Below are positions 11,290 through 23,778 of a stretch of 64,000 nucleotides of DNA, one piece after another (position 1 is the first letter of the stretch; the number at the start of each line of letters is the position of its first letter). The notes under the pieces are model-generated. The model was not told the DNA's origin, ran no database searches, and saw only the letters and a list, made by a program, of their open reading frames with translations. Source of the stretch: Karalla daura (lineage: Eukaryota; Chordata; Actinopteri; Chaetodontiformes; Leiognathidae); assembly GCA_029224185.1 (NCBI GenBank), contig CM055207.1:8969073-9033072 (forward strand), in the 5' to 3' direction. The position numbers and the translations under genes are program-made.

Positions 11290-14200
11290 GTTATCTAATG
11301 GAAAGGTGAAGGGGCAACGAGAAACAATGGAGGGAAAAAAAATAAAAATTATATCTGGTGATTAATGGTGGGTAGAGTTTTAGATGTCTGAATAATGAAC
11401 TGAAGTGTGGTTCAAGTGGAAATTTTGCCTCAAGAGGCATGAGGAAAGAGTGTCACAGAGGTCAGTTGTGGGTGTTTTTATGCTATTCACTGACAGAACA
11501 ATAGTAGAGATACTTCACGTTCATGCAAGAATTTACTGTCACATACAAATACAAAAGGATGAGAAACGGTAGTATTACAGGATGAGTCACATGTGTAGGG
11601 ATGTAAACAGGCAGAACACATTAATATGCTTACCCACACACAAGTTGCGTTTCCATCATTACAGAGGATGCAGATTTACAATAATATCTCAGATTCACCC
11701 CAGAAATAACCACTTTGTCTTATGAAGGGTTTGTGTTCCCTGCATGGAAGGAAAATTCTCACAGATTTATTTCCCCACAACAGGAATAATACATGTCTGC
11801 ACACACAGACACACTGCACATGGAGGGATGATACATGGTGCCAACACTGGCACACAGGGACTGCCAGGGCTCGTTTAACTGGCTGGCATTGGCAGACTTG
11901 GGGTGAAGTGATTGAATGAATGTGTTGGAGAAACAATGAGTGTGGTTTTCAGGCATTATTTTAGCACGGAAAGGGAGAAAAAAAATCACATTATTCTCTA
12001 AATCGGGATTAACTCTTTCAACTCCAGCTGAGCTTTCTCACTGAGTTTATATATGTAAAATCCTCCACACACACTACGAACACAGCACGAGAAGGACCAC
12101 CTGTTGTGCCATGGCTATAGTTAACAGTACTGCCACCCTTATGGCACAAGTCTTAAGACTGAAGCTTGAATCAGTCTCATATCACTTCATTGAGCTTGAA
12201 ATAATAATCATTCACTCTTTCGAAGATTTTTGGGTCTGCCAGATCATGAAAGTTGTTGTGAAAATTCTCACTTTTGATATTACCTGACTCAGAAATGTCA
12301 GAAGTGACAAGAGCAAAAGCATGATCATACACCTCACTGTGGTGAAATGTGAAAAAATCTATATTGTGCCATGTTTCATGTTGTTTCGACAACATGAAAA
12401 TAATTCACAGGTAGTTGTTATTGTCCAGACATTTTCAGCAAATGACTTTTCTTGCTGCTTGAAAGCTTTCAGGACTGTACCATTATGGGCCATTATTTAG
12501 AGTTGCATCAAATAGTACTTGTGCTGTCACTAAAACTTGTTTGGGTTTCACCAGAAGATGTTGAATCCTTGTCGGAGGATTACAGCTATTGCAAAAAAAA
12601 AAAAGCAGTGAGTGTGCCAAAGAATGGATGCCTTCTACTATTTTTTGTGAAGAGTCACTTCCCTTTACTATACTTTTCTGTAATGAATATGTTTGTGTTA
12701 AAATACCACTTGTTGAAGAGAATCCATCAGCTTGCTCTGCATTTCGGTCCGATGTTTCTTTTTATATTGACAGGCAGGACAGTTTGCTTGTCATGAAGTG
12801 CATGATATTTTACATGATTTTTATAGAACCTGGATAGAGTTCATGGATAACATAGACCTTGTGGAGTTTGATCCTGTCACACTAACTCAAAACCCCCGTT
12901 TGAGACAGCATGGATTTTCTACTATAGTAGAATATCCCTGAGAGTGAGAGAGCAGATTTTTGCCGCTTCTCCTGCTCCCTGGTGATTCATTCAGCGCAAA
13001 CACAACAGGAGGAGAAAGGACAACAATGAGACAGGAGGCAGCTCCAAACACCTATATGGAATCGTCCCATACACACAGAATATGATGAACAGAACATAAC
13101 CATATGGTACACCGTCGGCTTACCTGCCTCTGCAGTCACACCTGCGCTCACTGGTGTGTGTGCTTTGAAAGAGCTGGTCTCAAAGAGAAACTGTTGGCAT
13201 GGCCATTTGCCAGGGAATCAGCTTCATGTCAGTCCAGCTAACGCAAAATCGAGCCAGGAACGGCCCACACGTACTGTACACACAAACACAAATCCGCACT
13301 CGTAAGTTAATTGATTCACAGTCGGGCTGTGCTGCGCTGGAGTGGATCAAGCAGTAGTTGGAGAGTTGAGAAACGTGTTTACAATGTGTGCATTCTGGAC
13401 AGAATCTTCTCTCGAGACCGCCTTGGAGGAATTTCCGACCAAGACTTCTTCTCTGCAAAAAGTCACATATCCTCTTCGCCCGTGAAATAGACTCAGTATA
13501 GTGAATCCAGGTCAAAGCTACGATTCCCAATTGACTTTGCCCATTAAATCTGCTTCACACATGGCAGGGAGATGCAGACGAGAACCACTGTAGAAAGATT
13601 TTCTTTCTGGCCCTGAGGTAGATTCTTAGTGAAAGCGAGGCAAATTGTAGGGAAACAGGGCTTTTGCATATAAAGTCAAAGGGAAGATACAAACAAGACG
13701 CAGGTCTGCTCCAGGCAGCACAAATTGAGTCAATGCGTCTGTTAAGCACATTTCTTGTACACTGAGCTGAAGCTGTTGTAGCCACACCAAAGGATTTTAC
13801 CGCATTATCTTTTGTTGGTATTTGTCTCCTGGTTGCAACTTATAAATTATACTCATTTTCTAAAATCATTACCCTGCAGTTATTTCAACACAAAGATGAT
13901 CCTTCCTGCAATCTAACAAATCTCCCAAATTTCCCTTTTTGTGCCTTTTCAAGCCAAGCAATCTGATGTTCTCTGGCAGCCACAGAGAAACTGTGATGTA
14001 GAGGTGTTTCCTGTCTTGTTCTTGTTTCTGATATGGAAGAAACCAGTTCCTTTTAAGCACCTCTCTGCTTTTCACAATCACAGCATGTAACATCGTAGTG
14101 GAAATTACAGAAGCGCTGCTCCTCTCATTATGACGTGTGTGTGCAGTCAACATCTCCCTCCTGATGCATGTCTTATTTTAGACTCAAATCCTGAAGGATC

Positions 14201-14880
14201 CTGTAGATCCTGTACTGTATATACAGACCCTGTATACTGGATATGAAACTTGAGTGGGCACTTACAGAGCACATAACTCTCCCCTTCTAATAATATGCAT
14301 ATGCACAAATAAGACCCTATATAAAGAAATTTACATTTGCAGGTGGATAGCTGTGTATGGCCTGCCATAGTCATATGTGACACCGTTCGAAGGTAAGATA
14401 ATGTAAAAGTGCAACGCTTAACATTTGATCAAGAATTATTCATACCAGTGACTCTGGTTTGTGATAACAAATCATCCTATGTATACATATTTATGTTTTA
14501 TGTTTATTTATATTCTTTGTCAGTGTTAAGCTTTAGTGCCGTCTGGATTTTAAGATGTGAAGCATAACTCTGCAGAGGCCAAATGGCCCATCTTACAATG
14601 GTGAAAGTGAAAATAATTTGTTTGTTTATCCTCCTTCAAGATTTAATGGCTACACGGCCTCTCATGAGATTTGGGCCCCTAGTATTTCCACAACTGCCAA
14701 ACATGACCTTCTCAGCCAAGGTAACACAACCCAGCAGTCACACTATCATATTCAAATGGCTGTCACCTGCAATGTGCCAGAGGGGGAATTATTCAATACT
14801 ACGCAAGTGAATCTTCTTGGAAATGTTGCATTGTTTGTGTGAAGAGGAGAGAAAATGAGAAATAAAGTAAGAAAATCTTA
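11290..14880. other. unique non-coding stretch, 3.6 kb
   Basis: No gene recognised. It holds a hairpin at 12374-12399 and a minus-strand open frame of 72 codons (12177-12395) whose composition is somewhat protein-like but matches no family I know. There is an A12 run near 12594 and a 12-bp palindrome CTGTATATACAG at 14215-14226. Confidence 0.5.
12374..12399. other. perfect 11-bp hairpin with TTCG loop
   Basis: TTTCATGTTGT (12374-12384) and ACAACATGAAA (12389-12399) are exact reverse complements separated by TTCG. Read as RNA this gives an 11-bp stem capped by a UUCG tetraloop, with a U-A closing pair instead of the stabilising C-G. The start codon of the 72-codon minus-strand frame lies inside the hairpin. 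No transposon end was recognised next to it. Confidence 0.8.
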
Positions 14881-14929
14881 GGAATAGGATGACGCAAGCC
14901 ATCGATGATGGATTTTTACAGCTCACAGA

Positions 14930-15330
14930 GTTCACACACTCGGCGGAGTGTGTTATGATTTGCGAGGTGGAGAGGTGTTGATGGTGTGCCGCGGCGGCTC
15001 TGGGACCTCCGACAGATGGTCGAACATAAGAAGCAAGCGGGGCAGCGTTTGTGGTACAGGCAAAAGGGCGAGTTTGAATCGTTGTTGGACATGATTGGTT
15101 TTCCCTCCATGGGGTAAAATAGGTTCGGTGAGCTGTGTGTTAAAATGTGCACTGCTGCGGGGGGAGGAATGTGTGGAAGCACGTGAGTCACTCCTCCCGA
15201 ACTTTTGGCATGAATGAATTCCAATTGCGTAAAACACTCAGTGTTGTTGTTGATGCAGAAAGGTTGCGCGTTCCCTTGCTTCAAGTGCTTTCTCTCTCCA
15301 CTCCTCGTCTGTCCTCTCCCTGCTGAGATC
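14930..15330. promoter_or_regulatory. candidate regulatory block, moderately CpG-rich
   Basis: A stretch richer in GC and CpG than its surroundings, with no repeat recognised. Two overlapping minus-strand frames (146 and 94 codons) cover it in different phases and neither resembles a known protein. Assignment is inference from composition. Confidence 0.25.
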
Positions 15331-15339
15331 TGGCTCACA

Positions 15340-16375
15340 GAGCCATTTGCATACATATAAAGAAATGTACTTTAAACCATGTCATTGTTGGATTTTGTAC
15401 ACATGATGCACAAATTACATCAGCTTGCCCACCTCAGTCCTCCTGAGGTGACCCAGAGGACTTCATTTACTCCTAGCACTGCAGGATGTAACATCCACCT
15501 GTGCACCACAGCTAATTTTACAGAGTTGGAGTTGGCACTTTTAACATTCAACTTCCTCGGCTTAAAGAAAAATGGTTATAGGAAAAATATGCATCTGAAA
15601 AAGACTGTATCTGTGCACAGATAACTCTGTAAGCATGTTAGCCTTGGGAACAATAAATGCTCCAATTCTGTGCGAATAATTAGGACATGAAGGTTTTAAA
15701 TTAACTGAGCTGAGAAGGAAAGTGCTCAAACTGACACCCTTGATAAAATGCATCTATGAAGTCACACTACAGACCCATGGCAGAAGAAGTTTCTCAGTAG
15801 TTATTGAATACATACGAGCAAATCTTTAGGAACTGAAAAGAATAGTCTGTTAACAAATGTAGCTGTTACAGTAAAATCTTAAGCAGGAATGATCAATGTA
15901 CTTTACTTTTTGTTTCTTGTCTTAGTTTAATCTAAAAAATTAATCTAATCTTCTTCAATATGACTTTTTGTTAATTATTGGACATCATTGAGGAAATTAA
16001 GAAACACAATTAAGAAATGCCTTTTACATTTCCAATTACTCACTTATTTATTAACAACTGACATGATGTCAGTTGGGTTTTTCTTGCAGGTATGTGTTGT
16101 TCTGACACTGTGCCACACTGTTACAGTACAGAGCCGTCTTTTGAGGCTTTTATGTCATTATTATGTCTGTCTGTGTGTGCAAGCTGTGAACTGCGTGGGT
16201 GGATGAGCCCTCGGTTCCTCTATAGCTGCTGTAAAGGTGCATGATTTTGTTTACCGTGATGCCTGCAACTTGAATTGATCAAACACGCAAGTGTAGTGAA
16301 GTTCGACAGATCGGCAGGCCTTTTTTGTACACGGTACATCCATTTATTGTTGCTTTTGAATGCCCACCACATCAA
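15340..16375. other. unique AT-rich stretch
   Basis: No gene recognised. The main point of interest is the juxtaposed 3'/5' splice-site sequence at 16089/16090, listed separately. Confidence 0.5.
16076..16095 (+). other. juxtaposed splice acceptor and donor (recursive-splice-like site)
   Basis: A polypyrimidine run ('gggtttttcttgcag') is followed directly by GTATGT, so an AG|GT junction falls between 16089 and 16090. Ratchet points in long vertebrate introns have this form. It would matter only if the window is an intron transcribed on the plus strand, which cannot be shown here. Confidence 0.2.
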
Positions 16376-16379
16376 CTTG

Positions 16380-16500
16380 CTTGAAGCCCAGGCGACGCTG
16401 ACAAACTGCCTGTGTGCCTCCGTTATAGACTTGATGGGTGATAATTCTCTCAATAAGACAAGGCAATTAAAACGTTGCTGATTGCCACCTTAATTATTTA
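16380..16500. promoter_or_regulatory. candidate conserved non-coding element
   Basis: A compact block with several homeodomain-like cores ('gtgataattctc', 'ggcaattaaaac', 'ccttaattatttac') within 60 bp and no repeat content. Inference only. Confidence 0.25.
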
Positions 16501-17335
16501 CTGCACACATACATAAATGAAGGAACATCGGCGTTTCAGATTGAAATTATAGGGAAATAAAGTGATGAGGAATTAAATAAAATATCACATTTGAAGTGTT
16601 GATCGTGGTTTATGAACTCAAATTACCAAATAGACCGTGTAATAAAAAGATAAAATATAAAAAAACACAGATTTAAAAGTATTCTAATAGATTACCGATT
16701 ACCTACATTTTTTTAATTCACTTTTTAATTTCCAAATAATGTTTCAACAGTTGATGCGAATATATTGACTTGTTAGTTTTTAATACCCCAACTCCAAAAA
16801 AAACAAAACACCTAATTACGCAGTCAAGGTGCCGGAATTGGAAAATGTGTGTCTGAGATCCTCCTTAATTAGTTTGACTTAGTTTGATTAGATTTGTGAG
16901 AACTCCTAATGAATTCAGCTGTTTTTCAGTGGACTGAAAGGTTGAAATGCTTTTGATCTCCACAGGAACCTTCATTCGCGTGTAAAGAGAAGTGAGAGGC
17001 GTGCTGCACTGTATATATATTTAGGAGCACGGACAGAAAAGTTGTTGGAAGCTTCTCCAAATATAAAAGTACGGCACTGAGGGGCTCGAGCTCAGAAGAA
17101 ATGGAAGTTGTCAGTCATTTTCAAATGATGATGGACAAGCAAGTGGGCGCTGTTCAGGAAATCCAGCCAGCAGCGGACGGGGCTGACAGTGCACACAGAG
17201 TGTTGAAAATGTAGCTGGCAGACCCGGTTACAGCTGTACGTGGGTGCCAGCCAGTGGACACAATGTCGGAAAAACATAAAAAAAAATAAAAAGAGAACCA
17301 TCCATTAAAAGTATTTCAAAAGCAGGAGCAGAGGA
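16500..17335. other. unique non-coding stretch
   Basis: AT-rich to about 16960, then more balanced sequence from 16970 to 17280. A 69-codon minus-strand frame (17092-17301) has no recognisable domain. No repeat is recognised apart from short A-runs at 16796 and 17279. Confidence 0.45.
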
Positions 17336-17344
17336 TCCCCCGCT

Positions 17345-17575
17345 GTGTTGGCATGACTAATGAATCCATCGTGGACCGGCATTGCAACGATTCACCTCCC
17401 ATGCACTCTCCAACACGCCGTCGACATCGAGTGTGATTCGCTGTCGGAATTATTCATAGTTTTGCTTCAGCCTCCTAAAAAAAGAGAGAATGAGCTATTA
17501 TTGGGCCGCACAAAGCTGTCTCTGGGGAAATTAGGGTGTTCATTGCCATGTTGGAGTTCAGCGACACATTGAACT
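17345..17575. promoter_or_regulatory. strong candidate conserved non-coding element
   Basis: Unique sequence with closely spaced factor-like motifs: TAATGAAT from 17358, GAATTATTCAT near 17447, and ACAAAG (SOX/TCF-like) at 17510-17515 just after an ATTGG core. It shows no simple-sequence decay. The open frame across it (70 codons, +) has no recognisable domain and ends inside the block. The texture resembles deeply conserved vertebrate enhancers, but I cannot name a match. Confidence 0.4.
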
Positions 17576-17944
17576 CAGCCGGCGGGAAACTGGGGGAGAG
17601 TATCAGAGAGTAGCAGTGATCAGAAGGGAAGCCGAAATTAAGCACTTAATTTACAAAACTGCTTTGGCATGTAGAAACTAAGAGGATCGCATATTTAAGT
17701 CAGGGAGACATCGTGAAGGCAGTAAGGCAGTGTGGATTTATCTTAAATGAATCAGATTTACACCTTAATCCACGTCCCTCTGTGCATTTCTACCATATCA
17801 TTCCTAATCTTTCAGAAATCCCTGAATTCACACGTGTTTAATCCTCTCTCGGGGTGATAATAGCGCTATAGGACATGCTACTGGAGAAAGAATACTCCGG
17901 AAGTCTGGTCCGATTTATCACCAGCCCATGCGTGTTGTTGGACT

Positions 17945-18015
17945 ATGTTCCTGGAGTCAAACCAGGTACCTCTTGCTGTAAAGTGACAGTCCTAACCTTC
18001 ATTATACAGTGTTGC
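17945..18015 (-). repeat. SINE head fragment (copy 3)
   Basis: 'ggagtcaaaccaggtacctc' and 'tgctgtaaagtgacagtcctaacc' correspond to the reverse complement of the tRNA-like head of the repeat at 19.4 kb. Only the head remains. Confidence 0.6.
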
Positions 18016-18360
18016 CACTGGAAGTAAATAAATATGCAATTTTATTTATTTTATTTATTTTTTATAAAAAGAATAGAAATAACAATCATTTCCTGCAGAA
18101 ACATCCTTTTCAAAAACAGAGAATATCTGCCTTCAAGCCACTATACCGACACAGATAAGACATTAATATATCTGATTTCAGCCCTCCATTTTATGCTCCC
18201 GCGGTCTTTTCTGAAGATCAATACGGTTTATCTTATCTTATCAACACTGTTTAGGGACATTTACGGGAACAGAATGGGATGAATGAAGAGAGGGATGGAA
18301 CTGCAGCTGCACAACCACATTTTGCGTGTCACGGCCTCACAACCCATGTGCATACGCAAA

Positions 18361-18364
18361 CACC

Positions 18365-18396
<32 letters not shown>

Positions 18397-18397
18397 A
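18361..18397. repeat. (CA)n microsatellite
   Basis: CA dinucleotides with one CAAA interruption. Confidence 0.95.
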
Positions 18398-18630
18398 GAA
18401 TGGTGCATTTGAGAATGGGTTATTGATTTGTGATCATACCCGCAGTGACATTTCAGTCCTCTTTAACCAGCAGAGGAAATTCCACTAAGCCATTTATTAC
18501 GAAATGTCACCACGACTGCTCAGTGTACATGTATGGGAACGTGTGAGTGCATGAGAACGTATCAACATTTGTGTTGATGATACATCTGTGTACACATGCA
18601 ACATTCACAAGAGGCAATGCACGTGCCTGT

Positions 18631-18631
<1 letters not shown>

Positions 18632-18668
<37 letters not shown>
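18632..18668. repeat. (GT)n microsatellite
   Basis: An uninterrupted GT tract of about 37 bp, then GCGCACACC. Confidence 0.97.
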
Positions 18669-18671
<3 letters not shown>

Positions 18672-18720
18672 ACACCACCCATCCTGCAGGGAGTTTCAGG
18701 GAAGGTTCAGACAAGCGTAG

Positions 18721-18920
18721 AACAATCACCACCAGGAACAGAGAAAAACAGGAAGGAGTAGAGCAGTCTCAATAGGGAAAGAGAGAACGAGAGAGAGAGT
18801 GAGGGGAAAGAGAGTCAAAGAGAAATAAAGAGATTGGGAGATTGGGAAAAATATCAAGTAAGGCAGACGAGTGAGAAACGGTGGGAGAGAGCAACACAAA
18901 AAGAGTGAAATATAATGCAG
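18721..18920. repeat. purine-rich low-complexity tract
   Basis: The plus strand is dominated by A and G with degenerate GAGA runs ('gagagagagtgagggg', 'gagattgggagattggg'). Open frames across it are Ser/Leu-rich on the minus strand, as expected of such a tract. Confidence 0.7.
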
Positions 18921-18924
18921 AGAG

Positions 18925-19395
18925 ACAGAGTCAACTTGACATGAATACACTTGTTTATTTTTAATGATTTATGCACAATAGTTTGATGTTCAGCATCATA
19001 GTAACCCATATAGTAGTGACATAGTTTAATGGAAGCTGTGGGTATTTAGTCTGTTACTTTTAGAGCGTGTGGCACTCATTCACATCAGTGAGGCTGTGTG
19101 CCAGCCCTGGTTCCCTGGACTGGTTCGTGAATTCACATCCAAAATATAGCCTTGTTCAGGATCTGAGGAGTTGGTTTGCAGCCAGAACCGATAAAAAATG
19201 TGAGGTTTTGTGAGGGCATCTCAATCTCAGTCGTAGAAATGAAAGGAAGAAGCAAGGAGAGTATATGTCTGTATACGCACATGTACATGTAGCGTCGATA
19301 GATGGAGGGCTGTGGAAACTTGACTCTCCTTCGCTTATATGAACATGGGAGCACCCAGGTTCTGTGACCTCTGAACAAGATCAGAGCCAGAATAT
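18925..19395. other. unique non-coding stretch
   Basis: Nothing recognised; an 88-codon minus-strand frame (19133-19399) is judged a chance frame. Confidence 0.45.
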
Positions 19396-19396
19396 T

Positions 19397-19718
19397 CATC
19401 TGTCCATTTTCTTAACCTGCTTTATGGCCATATGAGCAGGGAATACGCCCTCTCTCGCTCTCACCGTCACACCTACAGGCGATTTACAAGCTCCAGTTGT
19501 CCTAAACATGCTGTTTTAGGACTGTGGGAAGACATGGCACTAAAAAGAAGAAACAAAAAAAACCTCTGTTTGCCAACAGGTTTACCCATCTCTTCTGACA
19601 TGTTGTGTTGGGTGATGATGAGAAAAACGACGACGACATGTGGAGAGCGTGCAAGCACCACACCCTCGGTCCGAGCCAGGTCCCTCCTGCTGTGAGGCGA
19701 CAGTTTATACCACCACGC
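19397..19718 (-). repeat. tRNA-headed SINE-like repeat, nearly full length (copy 4)
   Basis: In reverse orientation the tail is at 19397 ('tgtccattttcttaacctgc'), the middle has 'caccgtcacacctacaggcgatttacaag', and the tRNA-like head is at 19665-19718 ('tcctgctgtgaggcgacag'). A short region around 19540-19640 is not part of the family as I know it. Together with the copy at 25.2 kb it defines the family length here as roughly 300 bp. Confidence 0.7.
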
Positions 19719-19719
19719 G

Positions 19720-20332
19720 TGAGAATGAGAAACCTGTTAGGAAGCAGCATGAGAGAGGGTTTTCCTGGACCTAGGCCCAGCAGCTCTTAACCTTCATACA
19801 AATGCATTTTACAAATGTGAGAAACGTGTTCCCCCGCAGAGACTTGGCAACGCCGTTTCTTTCTCGGGAGCACACCCACAATCTGAGCGATTCCCAGCGC
19901 CTACCCTGGTGCACAGTGAACGAGCTGGCACACTGATGTCGAGTGCAGCTGCTATCCTGCTCTTCAGTCTGTCCGTATACTGCTTCTTATGTGTTCATTG
20001 TTGTTTTCAGATGCATCCAAATACACACAGTATTGATATGAGGGCAGAGGAAGGTTTAACTGAGGAGGTTACGTTAATAGAAGCATTCAGCTCCCCTGTG
20101 GTGGAAAGTGCACAAAACTGAAGCCAGACAAGTTTATTTTGGTCTTGCATCAAGCTCCTCACCGATTTTAACATTAGTTAAAGACAACTGAAGTGACCTG
20201 TAACCAGAAACAGTCGAGGAATGAGCTTTGCACTTTCAGCTCCGCTAATAAAAGCAGCGAGATAACTGTTTCGTTAGCATTGAAGCTTAGTGAAGTGGAC
20301 CGTTAACAATGCTTATCGCCTGGGGACATCCT

Positions 20333-20334
<2 letters not shown>
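19720..20334. other. unique non-coding stretch
   Basis: Moderately GC-rich to about 19930, then ordinary sequence. No gene recognised. Confidence 0.45.

Positions 20335-20372
<38 letters not shown>
20335..20372. repeat. (CA)n microsatellite
   Basis: A pure CA tract of 19 units. Confidence 0.98.
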
Positions 20373-20374
<2 letters not shown>

Positions 20375-23300
20375 CACTCAAAGGGATGACAGGAAGGCAG
20401 GAGACTGTGACAGAACAAGGAGCGGAGGAAGAAAAATAAATCGAAAGACATGTGTTTGGCATCTTAAAGTTTCTACAACATAATTCGATCAATGAATTTG
20501 AACTGAATTAACATTTGGGAGAAATGAGAGGAAATGTAAGAAAAGGTCCTGATGGACAGTATGTTGCAACACACTCAAAGTCTTAGACATAGCGAAGCAA
20601 TGTTGTTCTTTGGTGAACTTCTCAATAAATTAATAGAAATCTGAACATGTAGTGAGGGCAAGAAAAGCAAGAAGAGAGAGAAATCAGGAGAAATATTTTC
20701 AAAAGCGAGCAGAATTCACAAAGTAATTTTCGGTTTCTGTGCGTACGTATGGGGTCAGTTACTTTTACAGTCGCCTTTCATTTGTCCAGTTGCATTGTGT
20801 GGTTGATCCCCTGTGTAATATTCATATCAATACTTGAGACTCTGCTTTAGACTGAAAGAATTGTTCTTTTTCAGTGAAAGATAAAACGCTCCACTTCTGT
20901 GGTCAGACAGTAGGTTTGTGGCTCAACTCAAGCCAAACTCCACCAAGTAACTAGTGCAGCTTTGTGAGTGGCCTCTCACCTCTTCACTGTTACAATTGTT
21001 CAATGAGAGAAAAGGTACAGAGCCCTGACAATTTATGTTTGCTGCTCCTTCATCCTCCTCCTCCTCAGTTCCTCCCTTCTTTTCTCCTTTCCCTCACATA
21101 AATCACAGCTGACAGTCAATAAGCTCCTTGTCTAAAAGTTTTAAGTGGCCACCAAAAGGTCAGAGCGTCTCAAATACCTCAGAGAGAGGTGCGGGAGCCT
21201 AGAAACAGACTATCTGCTGTCTAAGCAGCTGGAGCAATGACAGTGATCTAGCGCTCCACAGACTGCAGCTGGGTCCTTGCCTTCAAGGTACAGATCTGGA
21301 TCAAAAACTCAGACGATAAATGACATTGTCAAAAACATCTTCAATCCACCAAATCTCCGAAAGGTAACCCAGGCTATGATGGAATGGCACTCAGCGCAGA
21401 TTGGGGTGCTTCGCGTGGCTTGTGACCAAAAATATTTTGAACTGGCAAACAATTGACAGGAATGTTTTGCTAAGAAAGGATTGCTTCGAAAAGAATTGCT
21501 GCGAAATCACATTTATTTGCTAAAAATGACAACCTCATGGTTTGAGACGCAACAATGTTAAAAAAAAAACTGTTAACAAGAGGCTAGATGCTAGCGTCTC
21601 TGTCTAAAGCTAACAAGCTCAAGCAAGCTCAAGTGTGTTGATGAATTTAACCACAACTACCATTTTATTGGAACATTAACTAACATGCTATGAACACAAA
21701 ACCAAGGCTGGTAAGGTAAGTTAGTCTATTATTTGTTTGTAAACCAACTTCCCCCCCCCCCCTGAAATTGAAGAATGACCCAAAACAGAAACTCCACAAA
21801 TCCACAAATCTCAACTTCAGTTCTCAAAAACAGTTCAGATTGTTTTTTTCTTTTTCTCAGTACAAAATTCATTAATATGTATTAATTTCCCAACCACACT
21901 GTGTACGTGTGACAAAGTTTTGGCAAGTATCTGACTCCATGCAACCAGAGTTGGCCATGACACAAACGAATTAAAATTGATTTTGTACTGTGCCGATGGG
22001 CAGTGGCTCAGATGTGCTGTGATGTTTCTCATGTTTCTTATCGAGAAAGTCTGACAACTGTTGTCACTGAGTCTTTATTTTTATTTAAATTGTTGAAGAG
22101 TTGCTCAGAAGTTTTAATTTGTACCCTTTATTTTTTTTTCTTCTGCCTTGGATTTAGGACTTTTCTTTTGAGCCACGGGACAAAGTACTTTCTACAAATG
22201 TCTGTCACAGTGTGTGTACACGCATGATTGCACATACGCTCCTTATAGTTTTGAGACAGATGGCGCAGTCAAAAAAAATCTATAAACTCATCTTCTTTTG
22301 ACTTCAAGGCAAAGAGACTGGTTTCATATGATTGTTTTGATTTTGTCGCCACTAGACGCGCACACGTCTGGGTGCACACGCACACACATCTGAACATTAG
22401 GCTCGCAGTAGGTCCGTCTGTGGCTGTTTTTATCTTTTATACCCACACACTGCCTGCCTCTGCCACCCGAGTGTCTGCAGGGTTATAAAACCAAGATTTT
22501 ATTTATTCCACTCTACCTCTAACATGCCACGTTTACGTGTTTATATAATAAGCAGGGTACAGGCCGATTGCTTCTAATGCGGGAGCGGTGGATGTACAAA
22601 GAGTTCTTAGTATTATATGAGTGTGTTGGGTGAATGATAAAGAGAGCTGAACGGTTGAAAAGAGCTCAGAGGAGCAGCTTTGTGTTGCATGAAAACAAAA
22701 TTCTCTCTTTGGAGTCTCGTGTCTCATGAAGTCACATGACCCCAGTGGAAGCATCCCAACCATTCTGGCGAGGTGATCCTCGACGAGGTGCTCGCTGACG
22801 CTTTAAAATTCAGTTTGTAGTTTCAACACACATTGAGCCATTTCTGACTTTGAGTATATAAATTTATGAGCCAGTTTTAAATTTTGCCAGAATGAGAGTA
22901 AGCCAAGGGAATCGGAGCCAGATGGGCACAGTATACATAAAATAAAAGATTGTGATTAAATATATTAATCCGTACATAGTTCATTATCATTTCTGTGTTA
23001 ATCTGTCAACATTATAATAATCACACATATTTAGAGCTGTTGGGTATTAGTTCCAATATTATGTTTATCCTCTCTTACATAGTTACATAGCCAAAACCGT
23101 CTTACCTCTGGCTCCAAGCCCTCGAAGCACTCAGTCAACCCACAAGCGTTAAGTGAAGGCAATGATGATAAATGATGTACAGTTACCGGGGGAATGTTTT
23201 TTATTTAGCCCTTCGAGAGGAGCGGCGTCAGTATAAGAGCAGGCTGTCAACTTCAGAGAGACCACATCTTTTGGATGATGCCATGTTTACGTTAGGGAAC
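20375..23300. other. unique non-coding stretch, 2.9 kb
   Basis: No gene recognised. It includes a C12 run at 21751-21762, a tandem 10-mer ('aagctcaagc' type) at about 21613-21632, and a CA-rich patch at 22370-22390. Open frames are at most 82 codons and overlap on opposite strands. Confidence 0.5.
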
Positions 23301-23302
23301 AC

Positions 23303-23349
23303 ACACTTTTACACACTTGGACACACGCACACACACAAACACACACAGA
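23303..23349. repeat. (CA)n microsatellite, imperfect
   Basis: CA-rich tract with TT and GG interruptions. Confidence 0.9.
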
Positions 23350-23639
23350 TTCAAACTTAAGCATGCTCTTTTTACATCTCTTTCTAGAACTGCTGTGCAC
23401 GTGACAACACATTGAATTGCATGTGTGCAGAGGTGAATAAGATGAACTGAGTGCGTTACAGCTGGAGTCTAGGGCTCTCTCAGAAAACTTGCAGCATCTT
23501 TGAAGTGCAGGCATCGTTGTGTAAAAAATGTCAGAAAGTTCAAAAGTCAGACTGCATAATCACTATACATTGCTGTCTTAAACGCCCCAGTTAACAAGTG
23601 GACTACATTAAGACTGTAATGGCTCTCAAGCCTTATTAT

Positions 23640-23705
23640 GTAACATCCATTATCTTACCTGCTTCATACCTTCATGATGCCAAGGGGATGCAGTGATGAG
23701 ATGAT
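23640..23705 (-). repeat. SINE tail fragment (copy 5)
   Basis: 'catccattatcttacctgcttcata' and 'gatgccaaggggatgcagtg' resemble the tail of the tRNA-headed repeat in reverse orientation. It is short and diverged. Confidence 0.4.
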
Positions 23706-23778
23706 GGAAATGATTATATGAGAATGATTATAGGTTTTATAGTATCCCTAAATCTTTGCAGTAGAACTTTTATTATGT

